NCBI RefSeq assembly: GCF_003614435.1
Contig: NZ_CP025546.1
Span: 3,162,001-3,226,000 of the forward strand
Direction of reading: 5' to 3'
Length of the DNA stretch: 64,000 nucleotides
Source: Mycobacterium paragordonae
Lineage (GTDB): Bacteria > Actinomycetota > Actinomycetes > Mycobacteriales > Mycobacteriaceae
Positions 15,701 to 24,112 of the stretch are shown here, piece by piece. Made by a program: the position numbers and the translations under genes. Position 1 is the stretch's first letter, and every line of letters starts with the position of its first letter. The notes beneath the pieces are model-generated. The model had not been told where the DNA came from, ran no database searches, and saw only the letters and a program-made list of their open reading frames with translations.

Positions 15701-17661
15701 TGGTAAGTGGTCGTTGTACCAGTTTGTCCATCGCACTCGGTACCGCCCGTTGCAGTGTCCCAGCCGCGACCCGTGAGTAAGGTAATGGGATTTTGTGGCG
15801 GGTCGGGAAGGGGAAATTCCGCCGACGCTTTTAGCTGCACTTGCTTCTCGTCGAGGTCGCAGCCCACCTTATAATCGAGGTTCCACAACCATTTACTGTC
15901 CACCCACCGTAGAACCTGAGTCTGGCCGCCGGGGTCGCTGACCAAAGAGCTTATGCAGCGTGCCTGTGCACGCAGGCAAGAGGTCAAGACCGGCCCTTCA
16001 TGCACGGCTGGTATGCCGGTGCCGCGGTTGTATGTCACCCGGTATCGGCCATGGAGCGCATCTGCCGGTGATCCGGTGCGCGGCGGTTGACTCGCCGGAT
16101 CCGGCACGCTCGCCTCTTCTGCTACCGCGATCCTGGTCAGAGATACGGACCGCTTGGCTTGGCAGCCAGTGTGGGCATCGATGATGGTTTCGTCACCGGA
16201 AAAGGCCGTGCCGTTGAGACTTGGGGTTAGCCGGAGGACTTCCCAGAGTTCTGATGTAGCAGTCTCTGGACAGGCAGTTCGAAAGCTTTGCGGCGCTGAC
16301 GTCTTGTCGATGATGTCCACACCAACCCACTGAGCGCTGATCTGGTCCAACACGAGCGACTTCCCGGGATCGGGGCCGGTCAATTTAGCGGTGGCCACGC
16401 AGCCTGTGGACGGGCAAGTGCTGCGGATTGCGTACATCCCCGTTGCCGCCGCTGCGATTTCGCCACCCGAGGTGGGCAGCAGAGGACCGAACACGACGCT
16501 AAACGTGCCCGTAAAAGGACCAGTGGGATTGGCGGTGGCTGACGTCGGGTTATCTTCGCGCTTCGCGATGATCAGCGTCGCAACCACTACAACGATCACG
16601 GCGGCTAAGACGAAGACGCTGCGATTTGGCCGCGGTTTCTTCGCTGATGACGCGCGATGTGGGTCGGGCGGCGTGGACCCCAGCCGTCTGGCAGGTGGCG
16701 GGATCGTGCTGGGCTGGTTGGTGGGCGGGGCGCTGGGAAGGGAATTAATCACCCGCCGCGCTGGTGCGCCATTGGTCGGTCCGCCCGGGATGGCAAGGTT
16801 CGGGGCGGACGGGATTATTGGTTTTGCGGGTACATCGGCTCGACTAATCGGCGTCGTCGTGGCGTGGTGTGCGGCGGCGGCGAGTTCGACGGTGGTGGCG
16901 TAGCGATGATCGGGCTCCTTGGCCATCCCAGTGGCGATCACAGCGTCGAGTGTGGCGGGCACGTCGGGTCGGGTGGTCGAGGGTTGCGGGGGTGGTGCGT
17001 GCAGGTGGGCATAAATCAAGCTGGCCGTAGTGGACCCGGCGAAGGGCGGCCTGCCGGTCAGACATTCGTAGAGCACACAGGTCAGGGCGTAGATGTCGGC
17101 GCGAGGGTCGTCGGTGTTGTCGGTCATCCGTTCCGGGGCCATGTATTGGAACGTGCCTATTGCATTGCCGGTCCCCGTCAGACGGGTGTCGTCGGTCGCG
17201 CGGGCGATACCGAAGTCGATTAGGTAGGCGAAGTCGTCCTTGTCGAGCAATACGTTGGAGGGCTTAACATCTCGATGTACGAATCCAATGTCATGGGCGG
17301 CGTGCAATGCCTTCGCGACCTGTTCGATTATGCGCACCGCGCGATCCGCTCGCAGAGGCCCCTCGGCCAGCACTGCTTGGAGGTCGCGACCGTCAATCAA
17401 CCGCATGCTGACGTATAGCCGTCCCTCAATTTCGCCGTAGTCGTATATGGGGATGACGTGCGGACTGTTCAGTCGCGCGGCTGTTTGAGCTTCTCGTCGG
17501 AATCGCTTCTGAAACTTGGGGTCGTCAGAGTATTGGGCGAGAAGAGTTTTGATCGCCACCATGCGGTCGGTCACCGTGTCGTGGGCCCGCCAGACCTCAC
17601 CCATCCCGCCGCGACCCAACAACGAGATCAGCGCATACCGCCCGAACGGAGATCCCGCCAC
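15685..17661 (-). CDS. Transmembrane Ser/Thr protein kinase with duplicated extracellular sensor domain
   Basis: A 658-residue receptor-type kinase. GTG 17661 is chosen over the 17706 frame because AGGGGGAAAC precedes it. The kinase domain is residues 1-270: glycine loop GRGGMGEVW, VAIK lysine Lys38, HRDVKPSNV catalytic loop, IDFG, GT-x-x-YMAPE activation-segment end. A Pro-rich juxtamembrane linker (PSAPPTNQPSTIPPPARR) precedes one membrane helix (VFVLAAVIVVVVATLII, about 355-372). The outside part holds two copies of a cysteine-containing beta-rich unit starting FTGTFSVVF and LHGRYRVTY, each with CxxxxC and a following Trp. All catalytic residues are intact, so it should be active. It is divergent from a pseudokinase across a 234-bp gap. 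Ligand unknown. Confidence 0.88.
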   Translation of the reverse strand: MAGSPFGRYALISLLGRGGMGEVWRAHDTVTDRMVAIKTLLAQYSDDPKFQKRFRREAQTAARLNSPHVIPIYDYGEIEGRLYVSMRLIDGRDLQAVLAEGPLRADRAVRIIEQVAKALHAAHDIGFVHRDVKPSNVLLDKDDFAYLIDFGIARATDDTRLTGTGNAIGTFQYMAPERMTDNTDDPRADIYALTCVLYECLTGRPPFAGSTTASLIYAHLHAPPPQPSTTRPDVPATLDAVIATGMAKEPDHRYATTVELAAAAHHATTTPISRADVPAKPIIPSAPNLAIPGGPTNGAPARRVINSLPSAPPTNQPSTIPPPARRLGSTPPDPHRASSAKKPRPNRSVFVLAAVIVVVVATLIIAKREDNPTSATANPTGPFTGTFSVVFGPLLPTSGGEIAAAATGMYAIRSTCPSTGCVATAKLTGPDPGKSLVLDQISAQWVGVDIIDKTSAPQSFRTACPETATSELWEVLRLTPSLNGTAFSGDETIIDAHTGCQAKRSVSLTRIAVAEEASVPDPASQPPRTGSPADALHGRYRVTYNRGTGIPAVHEGPVLTSCLRAQARCISSLVSDPGGQTQVLRWVDSKWLWNLDYKVGCDLDEKQVQLKASAEFPLPDPPQNPITLLTGRGWDTATGGTECDGQTGTTTTYQRLGD

Positions 17662-17895
17662 GTTTCCCCCTGATGACCTCGGGCAGAAGTACCAGGATGT
17701 TAACAATTCGCGGAATCCAGCAACCGTTATCGTCGCGCAGCGGCGGCAAGATCTTCAGTCAGGGCAAATCCCAGTGGGGAATTACACGACCGAAACAGAT
17801 CGCAGACCGGCCCCATCCCTGCGCGACTGGTTTCCGCGGCAAACGCACTGGCTTACTGATTGAATACCCTCAGTGAACGGCGGAGGGATCGAACG
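17662..17895. promoter_or_regulatory. Divergent promoter region between kinase and pseudokinase
   Basis: A 234-bp gap holding the start regions of both genes. Ribosome sites are visible at each end (AGGGGGAAAC before 17661 on the minus strand; GGCGGAGGG at 17878-17886 on the plus strand). No operator palindrome stood out. Confidence 0.4.
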
Positions 17896-19413
17896 GTGGG
17901 GGATTACCAGAGGCTCAGTCTCGTTCATGGCGCAGGCACGACGGTGTGGAAAGGTTTCGACCCCGGTCTGCGCCGTGACGTGGCCCTCAAAGGCGTGAAC
18001 GGTTCAACAACGGTGGCCGATGCTCGGCGCACCGCCGAGGCGCTGTCGGTTCTGCGGCATCCGAACATCGTGTCCGTTTACGACGCCTTCGATGACGACG
18101 CGGGAACGTGGTTGGTGGAGCAATGGGTGTCGGGAGCGCCATTGCCCTCGGTGCTGTCGCGGACGCCCACGCTTCTCGCGGTCGATGCGTTGGCGTTGGT
18201 ACGCGGTGTACTCACCGGGTTGGCTCACGCACATGACCGCGGTGTGGTTCACGGCCGAATATCGCCGGCCAGCATCATGATCGACGAATCAGGGACACCG
18301 CTGCTCGGGGGTTTCGGAGCGACGCAGACCGGCGCAGAGGGCGCGCTGTACACCTCGCCCGATGTCGCGGCGGGTGGAGCAGCCGATGAGCGCTCCGACG
18401 TTTACAGCGTCTGCATGGTGCTGGTCGAATTGCTGAGTGGTCAAAAGCTTGTCGCCGACCCGCTCCCTGCGGAGCGCACGGCGCCTGACCTGTCAGGCAT
18501 CGGGGCGCCCATTGCCGCAGTGCTGGCAAGTGGGCTTCACGTCGACCCGAGACACCGTCCGGCCGACGCTTCCGTGCTGCTGGCACGTCTCGACGAGGCG
18601 GCCGACACGGCCCATGGCAAGGGCTGGCTGGCGACAGTAAGCCTTGGTTCGCTCGGGTCGACGGCGGCGGCAGTTGCGGCGAAGGCGTTGGCGGGCTTCG
18701 GGTCGGTTGCCGGGGCTGGGGCGGGGACCGCGGCGCCGCTGGGTATCGGGTCGGTTGCCGGGGCTGCGGCGGGGACCGCGACACCGCTGGGTATTGGGTC
18801 GGTTGCCGCGACTGGGTCGGGAACCGCGACACCGCTGGGCATCGGGTCTGTTGCCGGGGCTGGGTCTGGAACCGCGACACCGCTGAGCATCGGTTCGGCT
18901 GCCGGGGCTGGCAAGGGGAAGATACTGCTCGGCGCAGGCGTCCTGGCCACGGTCGTCGCCGCCATCACGGCAATTATTCTGCTGCTGCCCCATTCAACAG
19001 AGTCAACTGCCTCTCAGACAACGACGACCACTACGACGACACCTGCCGCAGCGTTGGCGCCGCTGGCACCGCCGCCACCGCCACCGCCGGCCGGGCCGAG
19101 GCTGAATGGGACTTACTCGATCACAGCGACGTTCCGGACTGCGACGGTGACATCCGTCATCAGCTTCGCATCGGACTGCGCTATGTGTGACGCGACGCTG
19201 ACGGCGAACGGTAAGAGCGCCACCGTGACGTGGAACGGCACCGGATGGGAGCACACGGAAGGCGGGGCGTGCGTGATGCGACACGTGCTTACGCCCACGA
19301 GCATCGTTGATGGCATCGTGCAGACGTTCAGCCAGATCTCGACGATACTGACGCCGGGTTCGTGCGGTGTCGGAGGTGATGGCACCGGTGTCGGCACCAG
19401 GACCGGCCCCTAG
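17896..19413 (+). CDS. Transmembrane pseudokinase (degenerate STPK) with extracellular sensor-like domain
   Basis: A 505-residue protein from GTG 17896 (GGCGGAGGG upstream; a TTG at 17860 is in frame but lacks support). It keeps the kinase outline: glycine loop VHGAGTTVWKG, Lys32 in VALK, hinge VEQWVSGAPL, YTSPDVAAG, SDVYSVCMVLVELLSG. The catalytic loop reads VHGRISPASIM instead of HRDxKxxN (Gly120/Arg121 at the RD positions) and the magnesium motif reads GFG (139-141) instead of DFG, so phosphotransfer is unlikely. Residues 270-345 are a 16-residue tandem repeat (GSVAGAGSGTATPLGI type). A membrane helix (LLGAGVLATVVAAITAIILLL) and a Thr/Pro linker lead to an outside domain (LNGTYSITATF...CAMCDATL...WNGTGWEHTEGGAC) resembling the ectodomain of the divergent kinase. 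Inferred partner or decoy of that kinase. Confidence 0.82.
   Translation: MGDYQRLSLVHGAGTTVWKGFDPGLRRDVALKGVNGSTTVADARRTAEALSVLRHPNIVSVYDAFDDDAGTWLVEQWVSGAPLPSVLSRTPTLLAVDALALVRGVLTGLAHAHDRGVVHGRISPASIMIDESGTPLLGGFGATQTGAEGALYTSPDVAAGGAADERSDVYSVCMVLVELLSGQKLVADPLPAERTAPDLSGIGAPIAAVLASGLHVDPRHRPADASVLLARLDEAADTAHGKGWLATVSLGSLGSTAAAVAAKALAGFGSVAGAGAGTAAPLGIGSVAGAAAGTATPLGIGSVAATGSGTATPLGIGSVAGAGSGTATPLSIGSAAGAGKGKILLGAGVLATVVAAITAIILLLPHSTESTASQTTTTTTTTPAAALAPLAPPPPPPPAGPRLNGTYSITATFRTATVTSVISFASDCAMCDATLTANGKSATVTWNGTGWEHTEGGACVMRHVLTPTSIVDGIVQTFSQISTILTPGSCGVGGDGTGVGTRTGP
18700..18912 (+). repeat. 48-bp tandem repeats inside the pseudokinase gene
   Basis: About four and a half in-frame copies of a 48-bp unit encode GSVAGAGxGTAxPLGI. 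The unit lies between kinase-like domain and membrane helix. Copy number could vary between strains. Confidence 0.75.
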
Positions 19414-19458
19414 GACGTTCTAGACGGACGCGCTGTGGGCAGGGCGGCACGACGACCA

Positions 19459-19514
19459 GACACGCCAATTTTCTACCTGGGGGTCAGTGGTCGCGGGTTA
19501 AGTCCTGTCACCCC
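19459..19514 (+). repeat. Right copy of the tRNA-3'-end-like direct repeat (putative att site)
   Basis: Runs from GACACGCC through CTGGGGGTCAGTGGTCG and GGGTTAAGTCC to CACCCCC. It aligns over its length with 11540-11601 but is more diverged, notably losing the canonical T-loop TTCAAAT. Same orientation, 7.9 kb apart. Confidence 0.5.
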
Positions 19515-19540
19515 CATAGATGTCGGATCGCACAATCGGC

Positions 19541-21373
19541 TCAACCGTCCTGCCCAACCAATCCGTCAGCGCCCTTACCGCCAGGCGTAGCCGACCCCCC
19601 AGGCGATGACCCGGTCCCGGCCGTGCCGGCTCCTCCGCCGCTGACCCCGCTGCCTCCGCCGCCGCCCGTTCCGCCCGGTCCGGCGCTGCCGGCGATGCCG
19701 GCCTGACCGAACCAGCCACCATCACCGCCCAAGCCCCCGGTACCGCTGCCGCCGCCGTTGCCGCCGTTGCCGCCGGCACCACCGGTGCCGCCATCGCCGG
19801 CGTCACCACCTTGGGTGAACGTGCTCGGGGCGAAGGCGGCCGCGTCACCGCCATTGCCGCCGCCACCGCCCAAACCGCCATCGCCGCCCAGGCCGCCGTG
19901 GCCGCCTACGCCGGCGTTGCCCCCGGTGCCGCCGTGGCCGAACAGCAGCCCGCCGGCGCCGCCGTTGCCACCCGGTCCGCCGGCACCGCCGACGCCACCC
20001 TGGCCTCCGGAGCCACCGGCACCGCCGTGGCCACCCTGACCGCCTTGAGCAACGAGAGCCCCGCTCGCCCCGCCGGCCAAGTTTGACTTGCCGCCGGCGC
20101 CACCGGCGCCGCCATCGGCTCCAATCCCGCCAATGCCGCCGGTGCCGCCGACACCGCCGGCTCCGCCAGTGCCGGCCAGTAGCCCGCCATGACCACCGTT
20201 GCCGCCTGCGCCTCCCATGCCGCCGGCACCGCCGGCAATTCCTGTGGCGCCGCTGCCGCCATTACCGCCGAACCCGGAGAAGCCCTGGGAATTTGCCCCG
20301 TCGGCCAGGGCCCCGCCGCCGCTTCCCCCGTCGCCGCCCGCACCACCGGGGGCCGATGCGTTAGTCCCGTTGCCCCCGTTGCCGCCGAAGGCCATACCGC
20401 TGCCTTGCGCGACGGCGCCGCCGCCGGCACCGCCCGCGCCCCCGCTGCCGCCGGAGCCACCGGTGCCACCATTGCCGCCGTATGCGTTGCCGCTCAACGG
20501 CGCGTACACCGTGCTGCCCGCGCCACCGGTGCCTCCGGTGGCGCCGAGACCACCGTCCGCGCCGTCGCCACCGGTAAAGCCGAAGGCATCGCCGGTGCCC
20601 GGGTTGAAGGTGCTGCCGCCAAAGCTGCCCGTGGCGCCTGTGCCGCTGACTACCGGGTTGACGCCATTGGCGCCGGCCAGACCGGTTCCGCCCTGGCCGC
20701 CGGCGCCGCCGGCACCGAAGATCATCGCGCTGCCGCCATCACCGCCGCGCCCGGGCAGGCCGCCGTTGATGCCCGCCGTGGCGGCGCCGCCGTGGCCCCC
20801 GGTGCCGCCATTGCCGTTCAGCCACCCACCGGAGCCGCCCCCGCCGCCGAGCGCGCCGGCCCCGCCCGCCCCGCCGAATCCGCCGTTGCCGATCAATCCC
20901 GCGCTGCCGCCTTTGCCACCGGCCTGGCCGGGCGCGCCCGACCCGCCGTTGCCGCCGTTGCCCCACAGCAGCCCGCCGGCGCCGCCGTTTGCGCCGCTGC
21001 CCGGTGCGCCACTGGCGCCGTCGCCGATCAGCGGGCGCCCGAGCAACACCTGGGTCGGCGCGTTGATCGCATCCAACACAAGCTGCCCGACGTTGGTTGA
21101 CTCCGCGGCCCCGTAGGCACCCGCGCCCGCGTGGAGGGCCTGCACGAATTGCGCGTGAAATGCCTCGGCCTGCGCCTGGACCGTTTGGTAGGTCTCGGCA
21201 CGGGCACCGAAGAACGCTGCGACGGCCGCCGACACTTCGTCGAAGGCTGCTGGCAGCACCTCAATAGTGTTGGCTGCGGCCGCCATATTGGCCTCCGCCA
21301 ACGACGAGCCGATGCCGGCCAGAGTCGTGGCTGTCGCCGACATCGCCTCCGGCGCCGCAAGAAGAAATGACAT
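19541..21373 (-). CDS. PE_PGRS family protein
   Basis: A 610-residue protein starting at ATG 21373 ([21 protein letters not shown]), with GGAGGACGGCGG upstream. Residues 1-95 are a PE domain with the export-associated YxxxE region ([16 protein letters not shown]) seen in ESX-5 substrates. [15 protein letters not shown] linker follows, then about 470 residues of Gly-Gly-Ala/Gly-Gly-Asn repeats. There is no separate C-terminal domain. PE_PGRS proteins are ESX-5-dependent cell-surface or secreted proteins of slow-growing mycobacteria; specific function unknown. The opposite strand shows long proline-rich frames, shadows of the repeat. Confidence 0.92.
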   Translation of the reverse strand: MSFLLAAPEAMSATATTLAGIGSSLAEANMAAAANTIEVLPAAFDEVSAAVAAFFGARAETYQTVQAQAEAFHAQFVQALHAGAGAYGAAESTNVGQLVLDAINAPTQVLLGRPLIGDGASGAPGSGANGGAGGLLWGNGGNGGSGAPGQAGGKGGSAGLIGNGGFGGAGGAGALGGGGGSGGWLNGNGGTGGHGGAATAGINGGLPGRGGDGGSAMIFGAGGAGGQGGTGLAGANGVNPVVSGTGATGSFGGSTFNPGTGDAFGFTGGDGADGGLGATGGTGGAGSTVYAPLSGNAYGGNGGTGGSGGSGGAGGAGGGAVAQGSGMAFGGNGGNGTNASAPGGAGGDGGSGGGALADGANSQGFSGFGGNGGSGATGIAGGAGGMGGAGGNGGHGGLLAGTGGAGGVGGTGGIGGIGADGGAGGAGGKSNLAGGASGALVAQGGQGGHGGAGGSGGQGGVGGAGGPGGNGGAGGLLFGHGGTGGNAGVGGHGGLGGDGGLGGGGGNGGDAAAFAPSTFTQGGDAGDGGTGGAGGNGGNGGGSGTGGLGGDGGWFGQAGIAGSAGPGGTGGGGGSGVSGGGAGTAGTGSSPGGSATPGGKGADGLVGQDG

Positions 21374-21562
21374 TCCGCCGTCCTCCACTGATCAGAGCGA
21401 ATCGATTCGCACCCGACCGCGGAGCGAACCAGGCCAACCCGATACTTCATTTCGCTTGCGGCAGTGGTCCAGGGGGATTTCTACCCATTCCGCCTCGTCA
21501 TTCGACGTCGCGCGACGCGCCCGAGGGTTGTGTGACCGAACCGCCCGAATAGCTGTGACGGT

Positions 21563-21922
21563 TCAGCGGGTGAGCCGCGGCGTAGGCGCCAACGCAGTCT
21601 GCAGGTCATTCGGAATCGGCATCGGCGTGGTCAGACCCGCCGCCGTGCGCCCGGTATTGCCCTCGGGATAGCGGCCGGTGATCGAGCCGGGCGCGGCGAC
21701 GATGATGCGCACCACCTGTCCGACGGCTTCCCGACGGTCGCGCTGGCGTACGGCCAGCATGAACATGGCGACGTGATTGCCGGTGTGCAGCCACGGGTCC
21801 GGTTGCGACACGATGTGAGCGCGTTCGAGGTGGGTCCATCGGGCGTCGTCGGTGGCAGCGCTTGCGGCTGCAGCCATCTCGCGGCGATAGACGGCGCGCC
21901 CCTGGTCGCTGATGCGGCTCAT
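21563..21922 (-). CDS. DUF3703 family protein
   Basis: A 119-residue soluble helical protein (YRREMAAAASAATDDARWTHLERAHIVSQPDPWLHTGNHVAMFMLAV). The pattern WxHLERAHI...P..H...H..M and closing GRYPEGNTGRTAAGL fits DUF3703, which is commonly encoded beside metal-efflux genes. Several His residues (WTHLERAH, WLHTGNH) could bind metal or be structural. It follows the CDF transporter by 12 bp with AGGGAGGATCACCG before the ATG, so it is the last gene of the cmtR-like operon. Function unproven; a metal-related role is inferred from context. Confidence 0.75.
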   Translation of the reverse strand: MSRISDQGRAVYRREMAAAASAATDDARWTHLERAHIVSQPDPWLHTGNHVAMFMLAVRQRDRREAVGQVVRIIVAAPGSITGRYPEGNTGRTAAGLTTPMPIPNDLQTALAPTPRLTR

Positions 21923-21934
21923 CGGTGATCCTCC

Positions 21935-22621
21935 CTAGTCGTCGCAGCAGTCGCAGCCCGAGCATGCCGGCTCGGACGCGGCGGCCAGGGGCGCCGGACA
22001 GCAGGTGTCGCCCTTCCAGGCGTTGATTCCCTCGCGCACTGCGATGGCTGCGATGACAAGACCGGCGATGGGGTCGGCCCACGACCACCCGAACGTGCTG
22101 TTGAGCACAAGTCCGACGAGCAGCACCGCCGACAGGTAGGTGCACAGCAGAGTCTGTTTGGAATCCGCGACGGCGGATAGCGATCCGAACTCCCGTCCGG
22201 CCCGACGCTGCGCGTAGGACAGCACCGGCATGATGATCAGGCTGAGCGCCGCAAGGACGATGCCGATTGGGGAGTGTTCGGCCTCTCCGACACCGAGAAA
22301 GGCGCGAACGGCGTCCACCGTCACATAGGTGGCGAGCCCGAAGAACGAGAACGCGATGATGCGTAGTGCGATCTTCTCGCGAGCCTCGGGGTCGCGCCCC
22401 GCGAATTGCCACGCGACCGCCGCCGCGGAGGACACCTCGATCACCGAATCGAGGCCGAACCCCATGAGGGCGGTGGACGACACCCGAGTGCCTTCTGAGA
22501 TCGCCACGAGGGCCTCGATGACGTTGTACGAGATGGTGGCGGCGACGAGCAACCGGATGCGGCGGGCCAGCAAGGCGCGCCGAGCATCAGTGAGCGTTGT
22601 CCGGTTTGCGGCGGAGGTCAT
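21935..22621 (-). CDS. Cation diffusion facilitator-type transporter with Cys-rich tail
   Basis: A 228-residue membrane protein with five to six helices (RIRLLVAATISYNVIEALVAI; ALMGFGLDSVIEVSSAAAVAW; IALRIIAFSFFGLATYVTV; GIVLAALSLIIMPVLSY; LCTYLSAVLLVGLVLNSTFGW; DPIAGLVIAAIAV). The helix Asp/Asn-like positions (GFGLDSVIE and GWSWADP) match the CDF metal-site pattern. The C-terminus is unusually Cys-rich (DTCCPAP, CSGCDCCDD), a likely soft-metal-binding tail. Its ATG overlaps the sensor gene stop by one base (TGATG). Likely exports Cd, Pb or Zn, given the CmtR-like regulator; specificity is inferred. Confidence 0.82.
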   Translation of the reverse strand: MTSAANRTTLTDARRALLARRIRLLVAATISYNVIEALVAISEGTRVSSTALMGFGLDSVIEVSSAAAVAWQFAGRDPEAREKIALRIIAFSFFGLATYVTVDAVRAFLGVGEAEHSPIGIVLAALSLIIMPVLSYAQRRAGREFGSLSAVADSKQTLLCTYLSAVLLVGLVLNSTFGWSWADPIAGLVIAAIAVREGINAWKGDTCCPAPLAAASEPACSGCDCCDD

Positions 22622-22959
22622 CAGCCGCAACCACATCCGGTGCCGTCGGGTCCGACGCACTGGCAATCGGGGTCGACGGCGAGGACCAAGCCCATGAGGT
22701 CATCGAGAGCGTGACCGATACGTGCGTCGGCCAGTTCGTACCGCGTGCGGCGGCCTTCCGGCACTGCCACCACCAGGCCGCAGCCGCGTAAGCACGCCAG
22801 GTGGTTGGAAAGGGTCTGCCGGGAGACGCCGATGCGGTCGGCCAGGTCGGCGGGGTAGCTCGGACCGGCGTTGAGGCTGAGCAGAACGCGGGTCCGCGTC
22901 ACGTCCGATAGCGCGTGGCCGAAACGCGCCAGCGCATCCGTGTGGGCGAGTGTCTGCAT
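22621..22959 (-). CDS. cmtR: CmtR-like ArsR/SmtB metal sensor
   Basis: A 112-residue winged-helix repressor. ATG 22959 is preferred because the longer GTG start (22974) falls inside the operator palindrome. The DNA-binding helix is VSRQTLSNHLACLRG. Cys56 and Cys60 in ACLRGCG and Cys99/Cys101 in DCQCV correspond in order to the Cys57/Cys61/Cys102 Cd/Pb site of M. tuberculosis CmtR (established for that protein), with two extra cysteines at the end (GCGCG). It should repress its own operon and release DNA on Cd(II)/Pb(II) binding. It is first in the operon with the CDF transporter and DUF3703 genes. Confidence 0.82.
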   Translation of the reverse strand: MQTLAHTDALARFGHALSDVTRTRVLLSLNAGPSYPADLADRIGVSRQTLSNHLACLRGCGLVVAVPEGRRTRYELADARIGHALDDLMGLVLAVDPDCQCVGPDGTGCGCG

Positions 22960-22969
22960 CGTCCCAGAG

Positions 22970-22985
22970 TACACGGAAACGTGTA
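22970..22985. promoter_or_regulatory. Inverted-repeat operator of the cmtR-like operon
   Basis: TACACGGAAACGTGTA is a perfect 6-bp inverted repeat with a 4-bp spacer, 10 bp before the cmtR ATG. Placement and symmetry fit an ArsR/SmtB operator; autoregulation is inferred. Confidence 0.6.
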
Positions 22986-23120
22986 TTCACGAAAAGCTGT
23001 ATCACGAACTTGCCTTTGGATCGAACACCGACAAGTTCGCGTCTCACATCGATCCCGGATCGAACGCCTCGCCAACGAGTCCTAGCCTCATGATCCTGCC
23101 GTGACCAATCCGTGATGGTT

Positions 23121-23149
23121 CCGTGACCATACTCAAAAGTATGTTACGG
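23121..23149. promoter_or_regulatory. Dyad upstream of the PE-GH64 gene
   Basis: CATACT-CAAA-AGTATG (23128-23143) is a perfect inverted repeat nested in an outer CCGT/ACGG pair. The word CCGTGA recurs just upstream (23099, 23110, 23121). It lies 100 bp before the gene and could be a regulator site or an RNA hairpin. Confidence 0.4.
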
Positions 23150-23248
23150 TGCTCGGGCGGCGGCCGCTGTGGCCGGGATCACAGCGTTGTGAGGACGGTC
23201 GGCTGCCTGCGGTATCGGAGATCGGTCCTGCGATCAGGGAGTCGTCGG

Positions 23249-24112
23249 ATGGCGTACGTAAGTGTGGGACCGCAGCGGGTGGGGGTCGCGGCGGGTGATT
23301 TGGTCAGGTTGGGGTCGGTGATCGGTGCGGCCAATGCGGCGGCGCGGGTGTCGACGACGCGGTTGTTGGCGGCGGGTTCGGATGAGGTGTCGGCGGCGAT
23401 TGCGGCGTTGTTGGGTGAGCATGGGCAGGCCTATCAGGTGATCAGCGCGCAGGTCTCGTCGTTTCATCAGCGGTTTGTGCAGGCTCTCAGCGCCGGGGCG
23501 GGTGCTTATGCGGCGGCGGAGGCGGCGAACGTCTCGCTGGTGCAGACGCTGGTTCAGGGTGCGTTGGACGTGATCAATGCGCCGACGAACGCCGTGTTGG
23601 GGCGTCCGCTGATCGGTGACGGCAGCAATGGGGCGCCGGGGACCGGGCAGGCCGGAGGGCCGGGCGGGATGTTGTGGGGTAACGGTGGTGCCGGCGGATT
23701 CGGGGGACCGGGGCAGACCGGTGGTGCCGGCGGCGCGGCGGGGTTGATCGGTAACGGTGGCGCTGGTGGGGCCGGTGGGGTCGGGGTGACGGGCACGACC
23801 GGCCCGGCGGGTCAGATCGGTGGTATCGGTGGCACCGGCGGGGCGGGCGGGGCCGGCGGTCGCGGCGGGCTGTTGTGGGGCAGTGGCGGGACCGGAGGTG
23901 TCGGCGGGATAGGCGGCACGGGAGGCGTCGGTGGACCGGCGAACGCCGCGGGCGTGGTGGGTGCGGGCGGTCCCGGTGGGGCCGGCGGCCTCGGGGGTGC
24001 GGGTGGCGCGGCCGGGATGTTCGGCACTGCCGGTCACGCGGGCGCCGACGGCACCCACGGTGCTACCGGGGGCACCGGAAGCGGCGGAGGCGGGGGCGGG
24101 GGCGGGGGAGGC
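23249..24112 (+). repeat. First copy of the 860-bp PE_PGRS module
   Basis: Near-identical at DNA level to 25279-26136; long runs differ by single bases only. Direct orientation, start-to-start distance 2,030 bp. Homologous recombination between copies would delete one catalytic domain. Confidence 0.85.

Noticed and set aside
18700..18912. CRISPR-like array
   Set aside because: The 48-bp units are contiguous, in-frame and lack spacers; they encode a peptide repeat.
20199..21116. A 305-aa proline-rich plus-strand frame opposite PE_PGRS
   Set aside because: It is the complement of the Gly-rich repeat; every PGRS gene produces such shadows.
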